Counted from the first letter of the stretch, positions 25,860-34,531 are shown. The stretch: DNA of 64,000 nt from Tundrisphaera sp051175315 (GCF_051175315.1 NZ_CP195100.1:4774001-4838000), one strand, 5' to 3'. Made by a program: numbers and translations. Notes: generated by a model from the letters alone, not told the origin.

Positions 25860-27076
25860 ACGCCCCCGAGAAGCCGATCGTCCCCCCGAACGAGGTGGAT
25901 CGCGACTTCGCCCGATTCCGGGCGATCGCGTGCGGGGCGACCCTGGCGATGATCGCCGCCTCGTGGCCGCTGTGGGCGGACCGGGGCGGGTTCCCCCGGG
26001 TCCCGTTCGTCGCGGGCCTGCCCGGCCTGCCGGCCCGGTGGCCCCTGGCCGTCGCGCTCGGGGCGGCGATGCTGGGGAGGGCCTGGCGGCCGATGCTCGC
26101 CATCGCGCCGGCGTTGCTCGTCGTCGCGATCCTCGGCGATCAGAACCGCTTCCAGCCCTGGGCGTATCAGTTCGCCCTTTATGCCCTGGTCATGGGCCTG
26201 GCTTCGAAGGCCCGGGCGCTGGCGCTGTCCCGCCTCCTGGTGGCGTCGCTCTACTTCTATTCCGGCCTGTCCAAGCTGGATGCCTCGTTCGTGGCCGAGA
26301 CCGGGTCGACGTTCCTGGACGCGGGGCTGGTGCCGCTGGGGATCGACCCCGGGCGCTGGCCGACGCCCCTGCGGGTGCTCGCGATCCTGGCGATGCCGGC
26401 GTGGGAGATGGCCGTGGCCATTGGCCTGATGCGCGCCGGCACCCGCCGCCTGGCCCTGGCCGGTGCGATCGGACAGCACCTGGCCCTGCTCGGCCTCCTC
26501 GGCCCCTGGGCGCTCGGGCACAGCCTCAACGTGCTGATCTGGAACGCGGCGATGATCGCCGAGGATGTCGTGCTGTTCGCCCGGCCCCCGGCGCCCGCGG
26601 CCGCGTGGTGGCGCTCGCCCCGCGACCTCCTGGCGACGCCGGTGGTCGGGGCGGCGATCCTCCTGCCCCTGGGCGAGCCGTTCGGATGGTCTGATGCCTG
26701 GCCATCCCACGCGCTCTACGCCAGCCACTGCGAGCGGATCGAGATCCTGATCCACGAGGAGGATGCCGACCGGTATCCGGCCCCGGTCCGGACGCGGCTC
26801 GGGCCGGCCGACGTCGGCGGGTGGAGGCGGCTCGACCTGACGGGGTGGAGCCGGGACCTGCGCGGGACGCCGGTCTATCCCCAGAACCGGGTCGGGCTGG
26901 GGATCGCCGGGCGGTTGGCCGAGACGCCGGGCGGGATCCGCCCGATCCGGGTGATCGAGTGGGGCCGCGCCGGTCGGTTCGACGGCCATCGCGACCGCGT
27001 CGAGAGCGTCGGCCTGCGGGCGATCCGGAAGCGGGCCGAGCGCCACGGATTCGGCGCGCAGGCCGCTCCGGGCTGA
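25856..27076 (+). CDS. HTTM-like integral membrane protein
   Basis: The 406-residue product has roughly eight hydrophobic segments (about 22-300) and then a soluble C-terminal domain of about 100 residues. The segment LYFYSGLSKLDASF, with a charged residue buried between helices, is the core signature of HTTM (vitamin K-dependent gamma-carboxylase-like) membrane proteins. The start is GTG 25856, overlapping the previous stop. The C-terminal domain (WRRLDLTGWSRDLRGTPVYP) resembles the tail seen in planctomycete relatives. An enzymatic role is not supported; the catalytic Lys of true carboxylases could not be identified. Confidence 0.55.
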   Translation: MNAPEKPIVPPNEVDRDFARFRAIACGATLAMIAASWPLWADRGGFPRVPFVAGLPGLPARWPLAVALGAAMLGRAWRPMLAIAPALLVVAILGDQNRFQPWAYQFALYALVMGLASKARALALSRLLVASLYFYSGLSKLDASFVAETGSTFLDAGLVPLGIDPGRWPTPLRVLAILAMPAWEMAVAIGLMRAGTRRLALAGAIGQHLALLGLLGPWALGHSLNVLIWNAAMIAEDVVLFARPPAPAAAWWRSPRDLLATPVVGAAILLPLGEPFGWSDAWPSHALYASHCERIEILIHEEDADRYPAPVRTRLGPADVGGWRRLDLTGWSRDLRGTPVYPQNRVGLGIAGRLAETPGGIRPIRVIEWGRAGRFDGHRDRVESVGLRAIRKRAERHGFGAQAAPG

Positions 27077-27157
27077 ACCCGACGTCCCCCTCCGGCCCGG
27101 GTCGCGCGGAGGGCCGCCGCGCCCTGCGCGGGGGTTTTGCCAACTTCTCGCGTCGAA

Positions 27158-27163
27158 TTGACA
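27158..27163 (+). promoter_or_regulatory. Possible -35 box upstream of the Tad plus arm
   Basis: A perfect TTGACA lies 151 bases before the first Flp start codon in an otherwise GC-rich leader. No good -10 box is found at 16-18 bases; the best AT-rich stretch (TTCAAT) is 22 bases away. A start site in this region is likely but the exact promoter is uncertain. Confidence 0.25.
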
Positions 27164-27305
27164 ACGCGTCATTCGCGACCCACCTTTTCAATAGGACCCG
27201 CCGATGATGAGTCGAGGCATCCTCGACCGGGCCCCCTGTCCGACCCACACCAGGAAGAAATCCCCGACATCCCGTGCGGCAACGATCCCGATCCAAGAAT
27301 GGAGT

Positions 27306-27442
27306 GGCATTGCGATGGCACGTTTCATGAAGAGCCTGCTGGCCGAGGAAGACGGCGCGACGATGGTCGAGTATGCGTTGATGGTCGCCCTGATCGCCGC
27401 GGCCGCCATCACCGTGGTCGGCGCCCTGTCCACCGCCCTGAA
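27306..27442 (+). repeat. 137-base direct repeat, copy 1 (Flp gene)
   Basis: The 137 bases at 27306-27442 are identical to 27595-27731. They run from 9 bases before the start codon through most of the Flp coding region. Sequence diverges sharply on both sides, which indicates a recent tandem duplication or ongoing gene conversion. Confidence 0.9.
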
Positions 27443-27482
27443 TGGCAAGTTCACCAGCGTCACCACCTCGCTCGGCGGTTGA
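27315..27482 (+). CDS. flp: Flp pilin, copy 1
   Basis: This 55-residue type IVb (Flp) prepilin is the structural subunit of the Tad pilus. A charged leader of 14 residues ends in Gly (MARFMKSLLAEEDG). The mature protein follows with ATMVEYALMVALIAAAAI: the Flp signature has Glu at mature position 5 with adjacent Tyr, then a hydrophobic helix. It would be cleaved by the peptidase encoded at 27857. It differs from copy 2 only at the C-terminus (NGKFTSVTTSLGG against NNKFTSTTTALGG). It is the first gene of the plus arm of the Tad locus. Confidence 0.95.
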   Translation: MARFMKSLLAEEDGATMVEYALMVALIAAAAITVVGALSTALNGKFTSVTTSLGG

Positions 27483-27594
27483 CCACCCATCGGCCCCATG
27501 ACGGGCGGAAGGCCCGGCCTTCCCCTAGCCCGACAATCAACATATCCGCCCCCCGTCCCATCCGGTTTCGTCCCCACCAATTCACCGATCGAGA

Positions 27595-27731
27595 GGCATT
27601 GCGATGGCACGTTTCATGAAGAGCCTGCTGGCCGAGGAAGACGGCGCGACGATGGTCGAGTATGCGTTGATGGTCGCCCTGATCGCCGCGGCCGCCATCA
27701 CCGTGGTCGGCGCCCTGTCCACCGCCCTGAA
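27595..27731 (+). repeat. 137-base direct repeat, copy 2 (Flp gene)
   Basis: This is the second copy of the identical 137-base segment, with start points 289 bases apart. GAGAGG at its left edge supplies the ribosome-binding site for the second Flp gene. Confidence 0.9.
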
Positions 27732-27771
27732 CAACAAGTTCACCTCCACCACGACCGCCCTGGGCGGCTGA
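27604..27771 (+). CDS. flp: Flp pilin, copy 2
   Basis: This second 55-residue Flp prepilin is identical to copy 1 through residue 43 at the DNA level and differs in four of the last twelve residues. It has the same Gly14 cleavage site and Glu-Tyr signature. Two tandem pilins may give dosage, or two subunit types differing in their exposed C-terminal end. The gap between the two genes (121 bases) has no obvious terminator, so a common transcript with the downstream cpaA is likely. Confidence 0.95.
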   Translation: MARFMKSLLAEEDGATMVEYALMVALIAAAAITVVGALSTALNNKFTSTTTALGG

Positions 27772-27856
27772 GCGGAAGGGGGGCCGGATCCCCCGAATCC
27801 CCCGCGGATCGGGCCGGCCGCCCGCCCGGCCGGCCCACGAACGAGGAACCGTCCGC

Positions 27857-28477
27857 ATGATCCGGCCCGAATCCCTGCCGCTGTTCGCCGTGGCCGCGGC
27901 CACGATCGTCGCCGCGGCGACCGACCTGCGGCGGTTCAAGGTCTACAACGTGCTCACCCTGCCGATGCTGGCCGCCGGGCTGGTCGCCTCGGGCTGGTCC
28001 GGCGGCCTCGGCGGGCTGGGGTCCAGCCTGCTGGGGGCGATGGTCGGCCTGTCCGTCCTGGCGGCGTTCTTCGCGATGGGCGGGGTGGGGGCCGGCGACG
28101 TGAAGCTGTTCGCCGCGATGGGGGCCTGGCTGGGGGCCTGGCCCACGCTGCAGGTGTTCGCGGCCTCGGCCCTCGCGGCCGGGGCCTACGCGCTGGCTTT
28201 GACGGCGATCGGGCAGGGGGCGGGCGCGGCCTCGGTGGAACTGGCCGACCTCGGCCGCCGGATGATCTCGCCGGGCCGGTGGTCGCGGCCGACCGCGCGG
28301 GTCGCGGACGAGGCCCTCCGCCCCGACCGCCGGAGGAGGCTGGTGCCGTTCGCGGCGGCGACCTGCCTGGGCTTCTTCGCCATGATCGCCGTCTGGCACC
28401 ACGACGGGTCGAGGGTCGCGACCCCGTCGGGCCCCGCGCCGACCTCGGCCCTGGTCGCCTGGGGGGACGCGCGATGA
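27857..28477 (+). CDS. cpaA: Prepilin peptidase (A24 family, CpaA/TadV)
   Basis: The product is a 206-residue membrane aspartyl protease with about five to six hydrophobic segments. The two catalytic aspartates of the A24 family are visible: Asp in TDLRRFKVYN (near residue 22) and Asp in the GxGD motif GVGAGDVKLFAAMG (near 76). It lacks the N-methyltransferase domain of PilD, as is usual for Tad peptidases. It should cleave the Flp leaders and the TadE-like proteins of the minus arm. Its stop overlaps the cpaB start (ATGA). The last 60 residues are a less conserved soluble tail. Confidence 0.9.
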   Translation: MIRPESLPLFAVAAATIVAAATDLRRFKVYNVLTLPMLAAGLVASGWSGGLGGLGSSLLGAMVGLSVLAAFFAMGGVGAGDVKLFAAMGAWLGAWPTLQVFAASALAAGAYALALTAIGQGAGAASVELADLGRRMISPGRWSRPTARVADEALRPDRRRRLVPFAAATCLGFFAMIAVWHHDGSRVATPSGPAPTSALVAWGDAR

Positions 28478-30009
28478 GGGGCCGGACGATCCTGGTCGCG
28501 ATCCTGGCCCTGGCCTGCGGGCTCGCCGCCTTCGTGGGCATCAGCATGATGGGCACGGGCACGCCGGCCGCGGTGGCGACCCGCCCGGTGATCTTCGCGA
28601 TCGCGGAGATCCGCCGGGGAGCCCCGATCGAGAAGGAGATGATCGAGATCCGGCGGATCCCCGAGGCCGTCCTGCCGCCCGCGGCGCTCGGCAAGCCGGA
28701 GGATGTGCTCGGCCGGATCGCCGCGATGAAGATGATCCCGGGCGATGCCGTGACCGACGGCAAGCTCGAACCCAAGGGGGCGCGGGCCCGCATCGTGCCC
28801 CGGGGGAAGCTCGCCTTCACCGTGGCTCGGGCGGACATGCCGCCGCTGGAGGTGGACGACCATGTGGACGTCTATTTCGCCGCCAACGGGCAGGCGCCGG
28901 CCATCCCCCCGCTCCAGGACATCCTGGTCTGGGACGTGCCGGCGGCCGACAAGAAGCCCGGCGCCAACGCCCAGGGGCCCGTCACCCTGCTGGTCGACCC
29001 CCGCCAGGCCAACGACCTGAACCAGGGGATGAACCAGGGGGGCCTGCGGCTGGTCCGCCGCAATCCCGACGCGCCGATCGAGCCGGCGCAGACCCCGACG
29101 GCGCCGGTCGCCGCCGCGCCGGCGGAGGATGCCCCGGTGGAGTGCGGCATGGGCATGCGGCAGTACGCCCTGGAGAACACGCCGCCGACGGTGACGATCG
29201 GCGGGCTCCTCCGGGCGGGCGACTTCGTGGACGTCATCCTGACCCGGAAGGGGAAGGGGGACGCCAGGTCCGTCTCCCGGACCTTGCAGGACATCCGCGT
29301 CAGCTGGGCGAAGTCGGGCGCCGGCGCGAACCCCGCCCAGACCCCTTCGGTCATCCTGTGCGTCACGCCCGACGAGGCGGCGACGCTCGACCGGGCCGCC
29401 TCCGACGGGACGGTCCACCTCGCCCGCCGCGATCCCCAGGACCGGGCCCGGGTGCCCCTCCAGGTCGAGGAGGCCGCCGCCAACCTGAGGGCCTACATCA
29501 GCCCCCGGATGAGGGCCTTCACCTTCGACGCCATCAACCCCTCGGTCACGCTCGGGGGCCGGGTCCGCCCGCAGGATCGCGTCGACGTCATCACGATCAC
29601 CAAGCCGGCGAAGGCCGATGCAATGGTCGCCCGGACCGTGCCCAACGTCGAGGTCCTGTCCATCACCTCCTCCGGCGACGACTACGGCGAGGAGAAGCAG
29701 TCGGTGACCCTGCTGGTCACGCCCGAGGAGGTGGAGGTGCTGGCCCTGGCGCAGATGACCGGGACGCTGTACCTGTCGCTCCGCAAGCCGGGGGACGACG
29801 AAATCCCCCCGGAGCCGGCCCAGGACCGCGAGGTCTCCTTCACGACGAAGACCCTGCGCGGGACGTCGATCGGCGCCGATCGCCTCACCTATCGCGTGCC
29901 CGCCGACGCCCGCAAGAAGGCGCCGGTCGCGGCGCCAGTCCCCGCCGCTCCCCCGCTCCCCCGGCCCGACCGGTCGGCGGGCCTCATGCCCTCCGCCCCG
30001 GGGCCCTGA
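28474..30009 (+). CDS. cpaB: Flp pilus assembly CpaB/RcpC with three repeated domains
   Basis: This is a 511-residue periplasmic or outer-membrane-associated protein, about twice the usual length of CpaB/RcpC (roughly 250-300). The N-terminus has one membrane-spanning or signal helix and an SAF-like segment (IAEIRRGAPIEKEMIEIRRI). Three units then repeat the RcpC pattern 'L-P-DRVDV...V-TLLV-P--A--L---G-L-L-LR': about 105-195, 225-325 and 340-445. Unit landmarks are VDDHVDVYFAANG/VTLLVDPRQAND, AGDFVDVILTRKG/VILCVTPDEAAT and PQDRVDVITITKP/VTLLVTPEEVEV. It starts inside the cpaA stop. The family is thought to gate or stabilise the secretin. Confidence 0.85.
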   Translation: MRGRTILVAILALACGLAAFVGISMMGTGTPAAVATRPVIFAIAEIRRGAPIEKEMIEIRRIPEAVLPPAALGKPEDVLGRIAAMKMIPGDAVTDGKLEPKGARARIVPRGKLAFTVARADMPPLEVDDHVDVYFAANGQAPAIPPLQDILVWDVPAADKKPGANAQGPVTLLVDPRQANDLNQGMNQGGLRLVRRNPDAPIEPAQTPTAPVAAAPAEDAPVECGMGMRQYALENTPPTVTIGGLLRAGDFVDVILTRKGKGDARSVSRTLQDIRVSWAKSGAGANPAQTPSVILCVTPDEAATLDRAASDGTVHLARRDPQDRARVPLQVEEAAANLRAYISPRMRAFTFDAINPSVTLGGRVRPQDRVDVITITKPAKADAMVARTVPNVEVLSITSSGDDYGEEKQSVTLLVTPEEVEVLALAQMTGTLYLSLRKPGDDEIPPEPAQDREVSFTTKTLRGTSIGADRLTYRVPADARKKAPVAAPVPAAPPLPRPDRSAGLMPSAPGP

Positions 30010-30048
30010 CGCCAACCCCCACATACCGATCGCGAAGGAATGCCCCCG

Positions 30049-31161
30049 ATGCCCGCCTTCATCGTGGCCGACAGCGAATCGACCGGCTCGCGGATCCGCG
30101 ACGTCCTGGGTTTCAAGGGGCTGGAATGCCCGTCATCGCACGTGATGTCGTCGGCCGACGCCGCCATCCGGCTCGGTCGGGAGACGGGGGTGGACCTGAT
30201 CGTCCTGGCCCTGCCCGCCGATCGCCAGCGCGGGCTGGCGCTCCTGCCCACCCTGGCGCGGATCGCCCCGGGCAACGTCCTGGCCGTGGGGCCGGCCGAC
30301 GACGCCCGGGTCGTGCTCCAGGCCCTGCGCTCGGGCGCGGCCGACTTCGTGGACTCGGCCGACCTGGAGGTCGAGCTGGAGGCCGCCCTGGGCCGGCTGT
30401 CCCAATCCAAGGCCCCGGTCGCCCCCGGCCGGCTGATCGCCGTGCTCGGCCCGTGCGGGGGGTGCGGGGCGAGCACCCTGGCGGTCAACCTGGCCGTCTG
30501 CCTGGCGAAGTCCCACAACGACGTCGGCCTGATCGACATGAAGCTCGAATCGGGCGACTTGGCCTCGCTGATGGACCTGCGGGCGAACTTCACGCTGGCC
30601 GACCTGTGCCACAACGCGGCCCGGCTCGACCGCGTCATGTTCGAGAAGTCGATGGTCAAGCACGACTCGGGCGTCCACCTGCTCGTCTCCCCCCATCGCC
30701 CCGCGGACGTCCAGCACGTCAAGCCCGACTGCGTCGGCATGGCGCTGACGCTGGCCCGGACCGCCTATCCGCGGGTCGTGGTGGACGTGGACCATACCTT
30801 CCGCGAGGAGCAGGCGGTCGTCCTCCGCCAGGCCGACATCGTCCTGGTCGTGCTCCGGCTCGACTTCGCGGCGCTGCGCAACGCGCGCAAGACGCTCGAA
30901 TACCTGGACGGGATCGAGGTGGCCCGCGACAAGGTCCGGCTGGTGGTTAATCGCCTGGGGCAGCCGCAGGAGGTCCCCCTGGCCAAGGCCGAGGAGGCCC
31001 TGGGGCGGAAGATCGCCCACCAGGTCCCCGACGAGCCCAAGACGATCAACCGTGCGGGCAACCTCGGCATCCCGGCGGTGATCCACGCACCCTCGGCCAA
31101 GGTCTCCCGGAGCCTGTCCGCACTGGCCGCCGCGATCGAGGCCCCGGCCCGGAAAACGTGA
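30049..31161 (+). CDS. tadZ: Tad pilus localisation ATPase TadZ/CpaE
   Basis: This 370-residue cytoplasmic protein has a receiver-like N-terminal domain (about 1-125, FIVADSESTGSRIRDVLG) and a MinD/ParA-like domain. The P-loop at residues 134-143 reads GPCGGCGAST: the signature Lys of the deviant Walker A (KGG) is Cys, and the second Lys is Ala, as in atypical TadZ members. Later motifs VGLIDMKLESGDL and VVVDVDHTF are the switch I and II positions. It would place the Tad machine at the pole or midcell. ATG 30049 has AAGGA nine bases upstream; ATG 30040 would overlap that site. Confidence 0.88.
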   Translation: MPAFIVADSESTGSRIRDVLGFKGLECPSSHVMSSADAAIRLGRETGVDLIVLALPADRQRGLALLPTLARIAPGNVLAVGPADDARVVLQALRSGAADFVDSADLEVELEAALGRLSQSKAPVAPGRLIAVLGPCGGCGASTLAVNLAVCLAKSHNDVGLIDMKLESGDLASLMDLRANFTLADLCHNAARLDRVMFEKSMVKHDSGVHLLVSPHRPADVQHVKPDCVGMALTLARTAYPRVVVDVDHTFREEQAVVLRQADIVLVVLRLDFAALRNARKTLEYLDGIEVARDKVRLVVNRLGQPQEVPLAKAEEALGRKIAHQVPDEPKTINRAGNLGIPAVIHAPSAKVSRSLSALAAAIEAPARKT

Positions 31162-31262
31162 TCTATCCTGGCATCGGGGGGAGCCCCGATCCGCCGCGGG
31201 GCCGCCTCCCCGCGCGATCGGGCCGGACCGCATCCGTATTGCCGTAGGAGGAAGCGACCGCC

Positions 31263-32609
31263 ATGATCCGCACCGCGAATGGATCCGCAACGTCGGCACC
31301 GGCCACGGCCGAGGACCGGATGCTCCGGATCAAGAAGGAGCTGCATCAGAAGCTGATCTCCGAGATGGACCTGTCGGCGATCGGCTCGATGGACGACGAG
31401 GAGCTGAAGTCGGAGGTGCGCCGGGGGGCCGAGCAGCTCTGCCGCCAGAGCCAGGATCTGCTCAGCTTCGCCGAGCGCGAGCGTCTGATCGGCGAGGTGC
31501 TCGACGAGACCTTCGGCATCGGGCCGCTGGAGGCCCTGATGCGCGACCCGGCCGTGTCGGACATCCTGGTCAACGGGCCCAAGTGCGTTTACGTCGAGAA
31601 GAGGGGGCGGCTGAGCCGCTCCGACGTGGTCTTCCACGACGAGAAGCACCTGATCGAGATCGTCCGAAGGATCGTCGGCCGGGTCGGCCGGCGGATCGAC
31701 GAGACGTCCCCCCTGTGCGACGCCCGCCTGCCGGACGGCTCGCGCGTCAACGCGGTGATCCCGCCGCTGGCCCTGGACGGGACCCTGCTTTCGATCCGGC
31801 GTTCCAGCAAGTCGCCGCTCCAGTTCAAGGACCTGGTCGAGAAGAAGGCCATCACCCAGGAGATGGTCGACTTCCTCTCGGCGGCGACCCGCGCGCGGGC
31901 CAACATGATCGTCTCCGGCGGCACCGGCTCGGGCAAGACGACGCTGATGAACGCGCTGTCGGCGTTCATCCCCGACGACGAGCGGGTGGCGACCATCGAG
32001 GACGCCGCCGAGCTGCGGCTCCAGCAGTCGCACGTGGTCCGCATGGAGACCCGGCCCCCGAACATCGAGGGCAACGGCGCCATCTCGACCCGCGACCTCG
32101 TCAAGAACGCGCTGCGGATGCGGCCCGACCGGATCATCGTCGGCGAGTGCCGCGGCGGGGAGACCCTGGACATGCTCCAGGCGATGAACACCGGCCACGA
32201 CGGCAGCATGACCACGATCCACGCCAACGACACCCGCGACGCCGTGGGCCGCATCGAGATGATGGTGGGCATGGCCGGCTTCGACCTGCCGATCTGGATC
32301 ATCCGCCGCCAGATCGCCTCGGCCGTGCAGATCATCGTCCAGGCGGCCCGGCTCTCCGGCGGCGTCCGCAAGATCATCAAGATCTCGGAGATCGTCGGCA
32401 TGGAGGGGGACGTGGTCAGCATGCAGGACCTGTTCGTCTTCAAGCAGACCGGCATCGACGAGGATCGCGCCGCCCAGGGCTACTTCTTCTGCACCGGGAT
32501 CCGGCCCAAGTGCATGGACCTGTTCGAGGCGGCCGGCATCAAGCTGCCGCCGGACACCTTCGAGCGGCGGATCCTGAGCGGCCAGGCCAAGGGGGAGTCG
32601 CCCCGATGA
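31263..32609 (+). CDS. tadA: Tad secretion ATPase TadA/CpaF
   Basis: The product is a 448-residue VirB11/PulE-type hexameric ATPase that powers Flp assembly. Walker A is SGGTGSGKTTLMNAL (near 217), the Asp box is ATIEDAAELRL, Walker B is RIIVGECRGGETLDML and the His box is MTTIHANDTRD. The N-terminal domain contains DPAVSDILVNG and the C-terminal helical region ends in a cytosolic tail. A GGAGGAA ribosome site precedes ATG 31263. The tadB gene overlaps its stop (ATGA), and all of tadZ-tadC is co-oriented with small or no gaps, so one operon is expected. Confidence 0.95.
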   Translation: MIRTANGSATSAPATAEDRMLRIKKELHQKLISEMDLSAIGSMDDEELKSEVRRGAEQLCRQSQDLLSFAERERLIGEVLDETFGIGPLEALMRDPAVSDILVNGPKCVYVEKRGRLSRSDVVFHDEKHLIEIVRRIVGRVGRRIDETSPLCDARLPDGSRVNAVIPPLALDGTLLSIRRSSKSPLQFKDLVEKKAITQEMVDFLSAATRARANMIVSGGTGSGKTTLMNALSAFIPDDERVATIEDAAELRLQQSHVVRMETRPPNIEGNGAISTRDLVKNALRMRPDRIIVGECRGGETLDMLQAMNTGHDGSMTTIHANDTRDAVGRIEMMVGMAGFDLPIWIIRRQIASAVQIIVQAARLSGGVRKIIKISEIVGMEGDVVSMQDLFVFKQTGIDEDRAAQGYFFCTGIRPKCMDLFEAAGIKLPPDTFERRILSGQAKGESPR

Positions 32610-33571
32610 GCCCCGCGATGGTCTCGACGCTGGCGGCCATGACGGCGATGGTCGGGGTGTTCGCGGCCTACCAGATCGCCGCGGACCTGTTCCTCCGCGA
32701 CCGGTCGCGGCTCAACGACCGGGTCGACGAGGAGTTCCTCCAGAAGAGCAAGGCCCTGGTCAAGAAGTCCAACCTGTTCAAGAACCTGGGGGCCGTGGCC
32801 GCCGAGGCGATGGACGGCGTGGAGGCCAAGCCCGGCCTGCGCCAGCGGCTGGAGGCGATGGTCGAGCAGTCGGGGCTGGACGTCACGGCCGGGCGGCTCG
32901 CCGCCATCGCCGGGGGGATGTCCGGCGGCCTGATGCTCATGGCGTTCATCGTCCGCTGGAGCCCGATCGACGCGGCGGTCGCCGCGGCCCTGGGGTTCGT
33001 CGCGCCGTTCTGGTACGTCCGCAAGAAGCGCGACGCCCGGATCGAGAAGCTCCGGTCGCAGCTGCCCGAGGCGTTCGACCTCATGGCCCGCGTGGTCCGA
33101 TCCGGGCAGACCCTGGGCCAGTCCCTGCTGTCGGTCGCCGAGGAGTTCCCGCAGCCGATCTCGGCCGAGTTCTCGCTCTGCCACGAGCAGCAGAACCTGG
33201 GCCTGGCCGCCGAGGTCGCCTTCCGCGACCTGGCCCGGCGCTCCGGGGTGATCGAGCTGCGGATCTTCGTCCTGGCCGTCCTGGTCCAGCAGCAGACCGG
33301 CGGCAACCTCGCCGAGATCCTGATCAAGCTGGCCGACGTGGTCCGCGAGCGCTACCAGATCCGGGGCACGATCAGCACCCTGACCGCCGAGGGCCGGATG
33401 CAGGGCTGGATCCTCGCGGCGATGCCCCCGCTGATGCTGTTGCTCCTGCTCGTCCTCAACCCGAACTATGCCATGACGCTGTTCGACCACCCGGGCGTGC
33501 TGCTGGGCACCTTCGGGTTCGAGGCGATCGGGGCTTTGTGGATCCGCAAGATCGTGAACTTCGATTTCTGA
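32606..33571 (+). CDS. tadB: Tad inner-membrane platform protein TadB
   Basis: This is a 321-residue membrane protein of the T2SSF (GspF) family. One N-terminal segment (TLAAMTAMVGVFAAYQIA), a pair of central hydrophobic segments and two C-terminal segments (WILAAMPPLMLLLLLVL, GTFGFEAIGALWI) flank a soluble T2SSF domain (about 150-270) with LPEAFDLMARVVRSGQTLGQ and QQQTGGNLAEIL. Start ATG 32606 overlaps the tadA stop. With TadC it forms the inner-membrane base that couples TadA to the pilus. Confidence 0.92.
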   Translation: MSPAMVSTLAAMTAMVGVFAAYQIAADLFLRDRSRLNDRVDEEFLQKSKALVKKSNLFKNLGAVAAEAMDGVEAKPGLRQRLEAMVEQSGLDVTAGRLAAIAGGMSGGLMLMAFIVRWSPIDAAVAAALGFVAPFWYVRKKRDARIEKLRSQLPEAFDLMARVVRSGQTLGQSLLSVAEEFPQPISAEFSLCHEQQNLGLAAEVAFRDLARRSGVIELRIFVLAVLVQQQTGGNLAEILIKLADVVRERYQIRGTISTLTAEGRMQGWILAAMPPLMLLLLLVLNPNYAMTLFDHPGVLLGTFGFEAIGALWIRKIVNFDF

Positions 33572-33582
33572 GGGACCAACCC

Positions 33583-34518
33583 ATGCCCGCGTCGATGGCC
33601 CCGGCCCTGCTGATCTGCGCCGCGGTCGGGCTGTTCGCCCTGGTCCTCGGCCTCCTGCTCGGCGGCGGGAACGCGCGGCTGGATGCGCGGCTGGACGCCC
33701 TGGCCGGCAAGCGGAGGGTCGGCGACCGGCCCGAGAGCGTCGCGTCGATGGCCCGCACGGCCTTGCCCCGGATGGGCAAGGTCATCGTCCCGGAGGACGA
33801 GGCCGAGCGGACCCGGCTCCGCGCCCGGTTGGTCTACGCCGGGATGTACGATCGCCAGGCGTTGCACATCTTCCTGGGCGTGAAGCTCATCCTGCTGCTG
33901 CTGGCCACGTTCGTCGGCCTGGGGCTCACCCTGACGCGGGTCCTGCCCACCACCAAGGCGCTGCCGGTCTCGATGGCGCTGTTCCTGACCGGGATGCTCG
34001 GCCCGAGCATGTGGCTCGACCGCCGCAAGGCCGCCCGCCAGCAGGAACTCCGCCGCGGACTGCCCGACGCCCTGGACGTCCTGACCATCTGCCTGGAGGG
34101 GGGGCTGAGCCTCCAGGCATCGCTGAAGCGCGTGTCCGATGAACTCCGGGCGGCGCACCCGGTCCTGGGGGACGAGCTGAAGATCGTGGACCGGGAGGTC
34201 CAGCTCGGCCGGTCGCCCGGCGAGGCCCTGGGCAACTTCGCCCGCCGCACCGACCTGGAGGAGGCGGTCAGCCTGGCGTCGGTCATCGGCCAGTCGGAGA
34301 AGTTCGGGGCCAGCCTGGTGAAGAGCCTGCGGAGCTTCTCCGAGACGCTGCGCCAGAAGCGGAAGCAGAAGGCCGAGGAGAAGGCCCAGAAGGCGGCCAC
34401 CAAGATCCTCTTCCCGACCCTCCTGTTCATCTTCCCGGCCATCTTCGTGATCCTGCTGGCCCCGGCGGCGTTCCAGGTCGCCAAGGCGTTCGACGAGTCG
34501 GAGTCGGTGGCCCCGTGA
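33583..34518 (+). CDS. tadC: Tad inner-membrane platform protein TadC
   Basis: The product is a 311-residue T2SSF family membrane protein. Hydrophobic segments lie at about 5-25, 100-145 and 285-305, and the domain core has LPDALDVLTICLEGGLSLQ and SVIGQSEKFGASLVKSL. GAGGG precedes ATG 33583. It is the last gene of the plus arm: its stop TGA lies inside a perfect palindrome (34515-34531) shared with the end of the convergent tadG-like gene. Confidence 0.92.
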   Translation: MPASMAPALLICAAVGLFALVLGLLLGGGNARLDARLDALAGKRRVGDRPESVASMARTALPRMGKVIVPEDEAERTRLRARLVYAGMYDRQALHIFLGVKLILLLLATFVGLGLTLTRVLPTTKALPVSMALFLTGMLGPSMWLDRRKAARQQELRRGLPDALDVLTICLEGGLSLQASLKRVSDELRAAHPVLGDELKIVDREVQLGRSPGEALGNFARRTDLEEAVSLASVIGQSEKFGASLVKSLRSFSETLRQKRKQKAEEKAQKAATKILFPTLLFIFPAIFVILLAPAAFQVAKAFDESESVAP

Positions 34519-34531
34519 TCGGCCCGATCAC
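34515..34531. terminator. Perfect palindrome containing both convergent stop codons
   Basis: GTGATCGG-C-CCGATCAC (17 bases) is a perfect inverted repeat. The tadC stop TGA (34516-34518) is in one arm and the tadG-like stop (34528-34530) in the other. It could fold in both transcripts as a short bidirectional terminator; no T-run follows. Confidence 0.4.
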
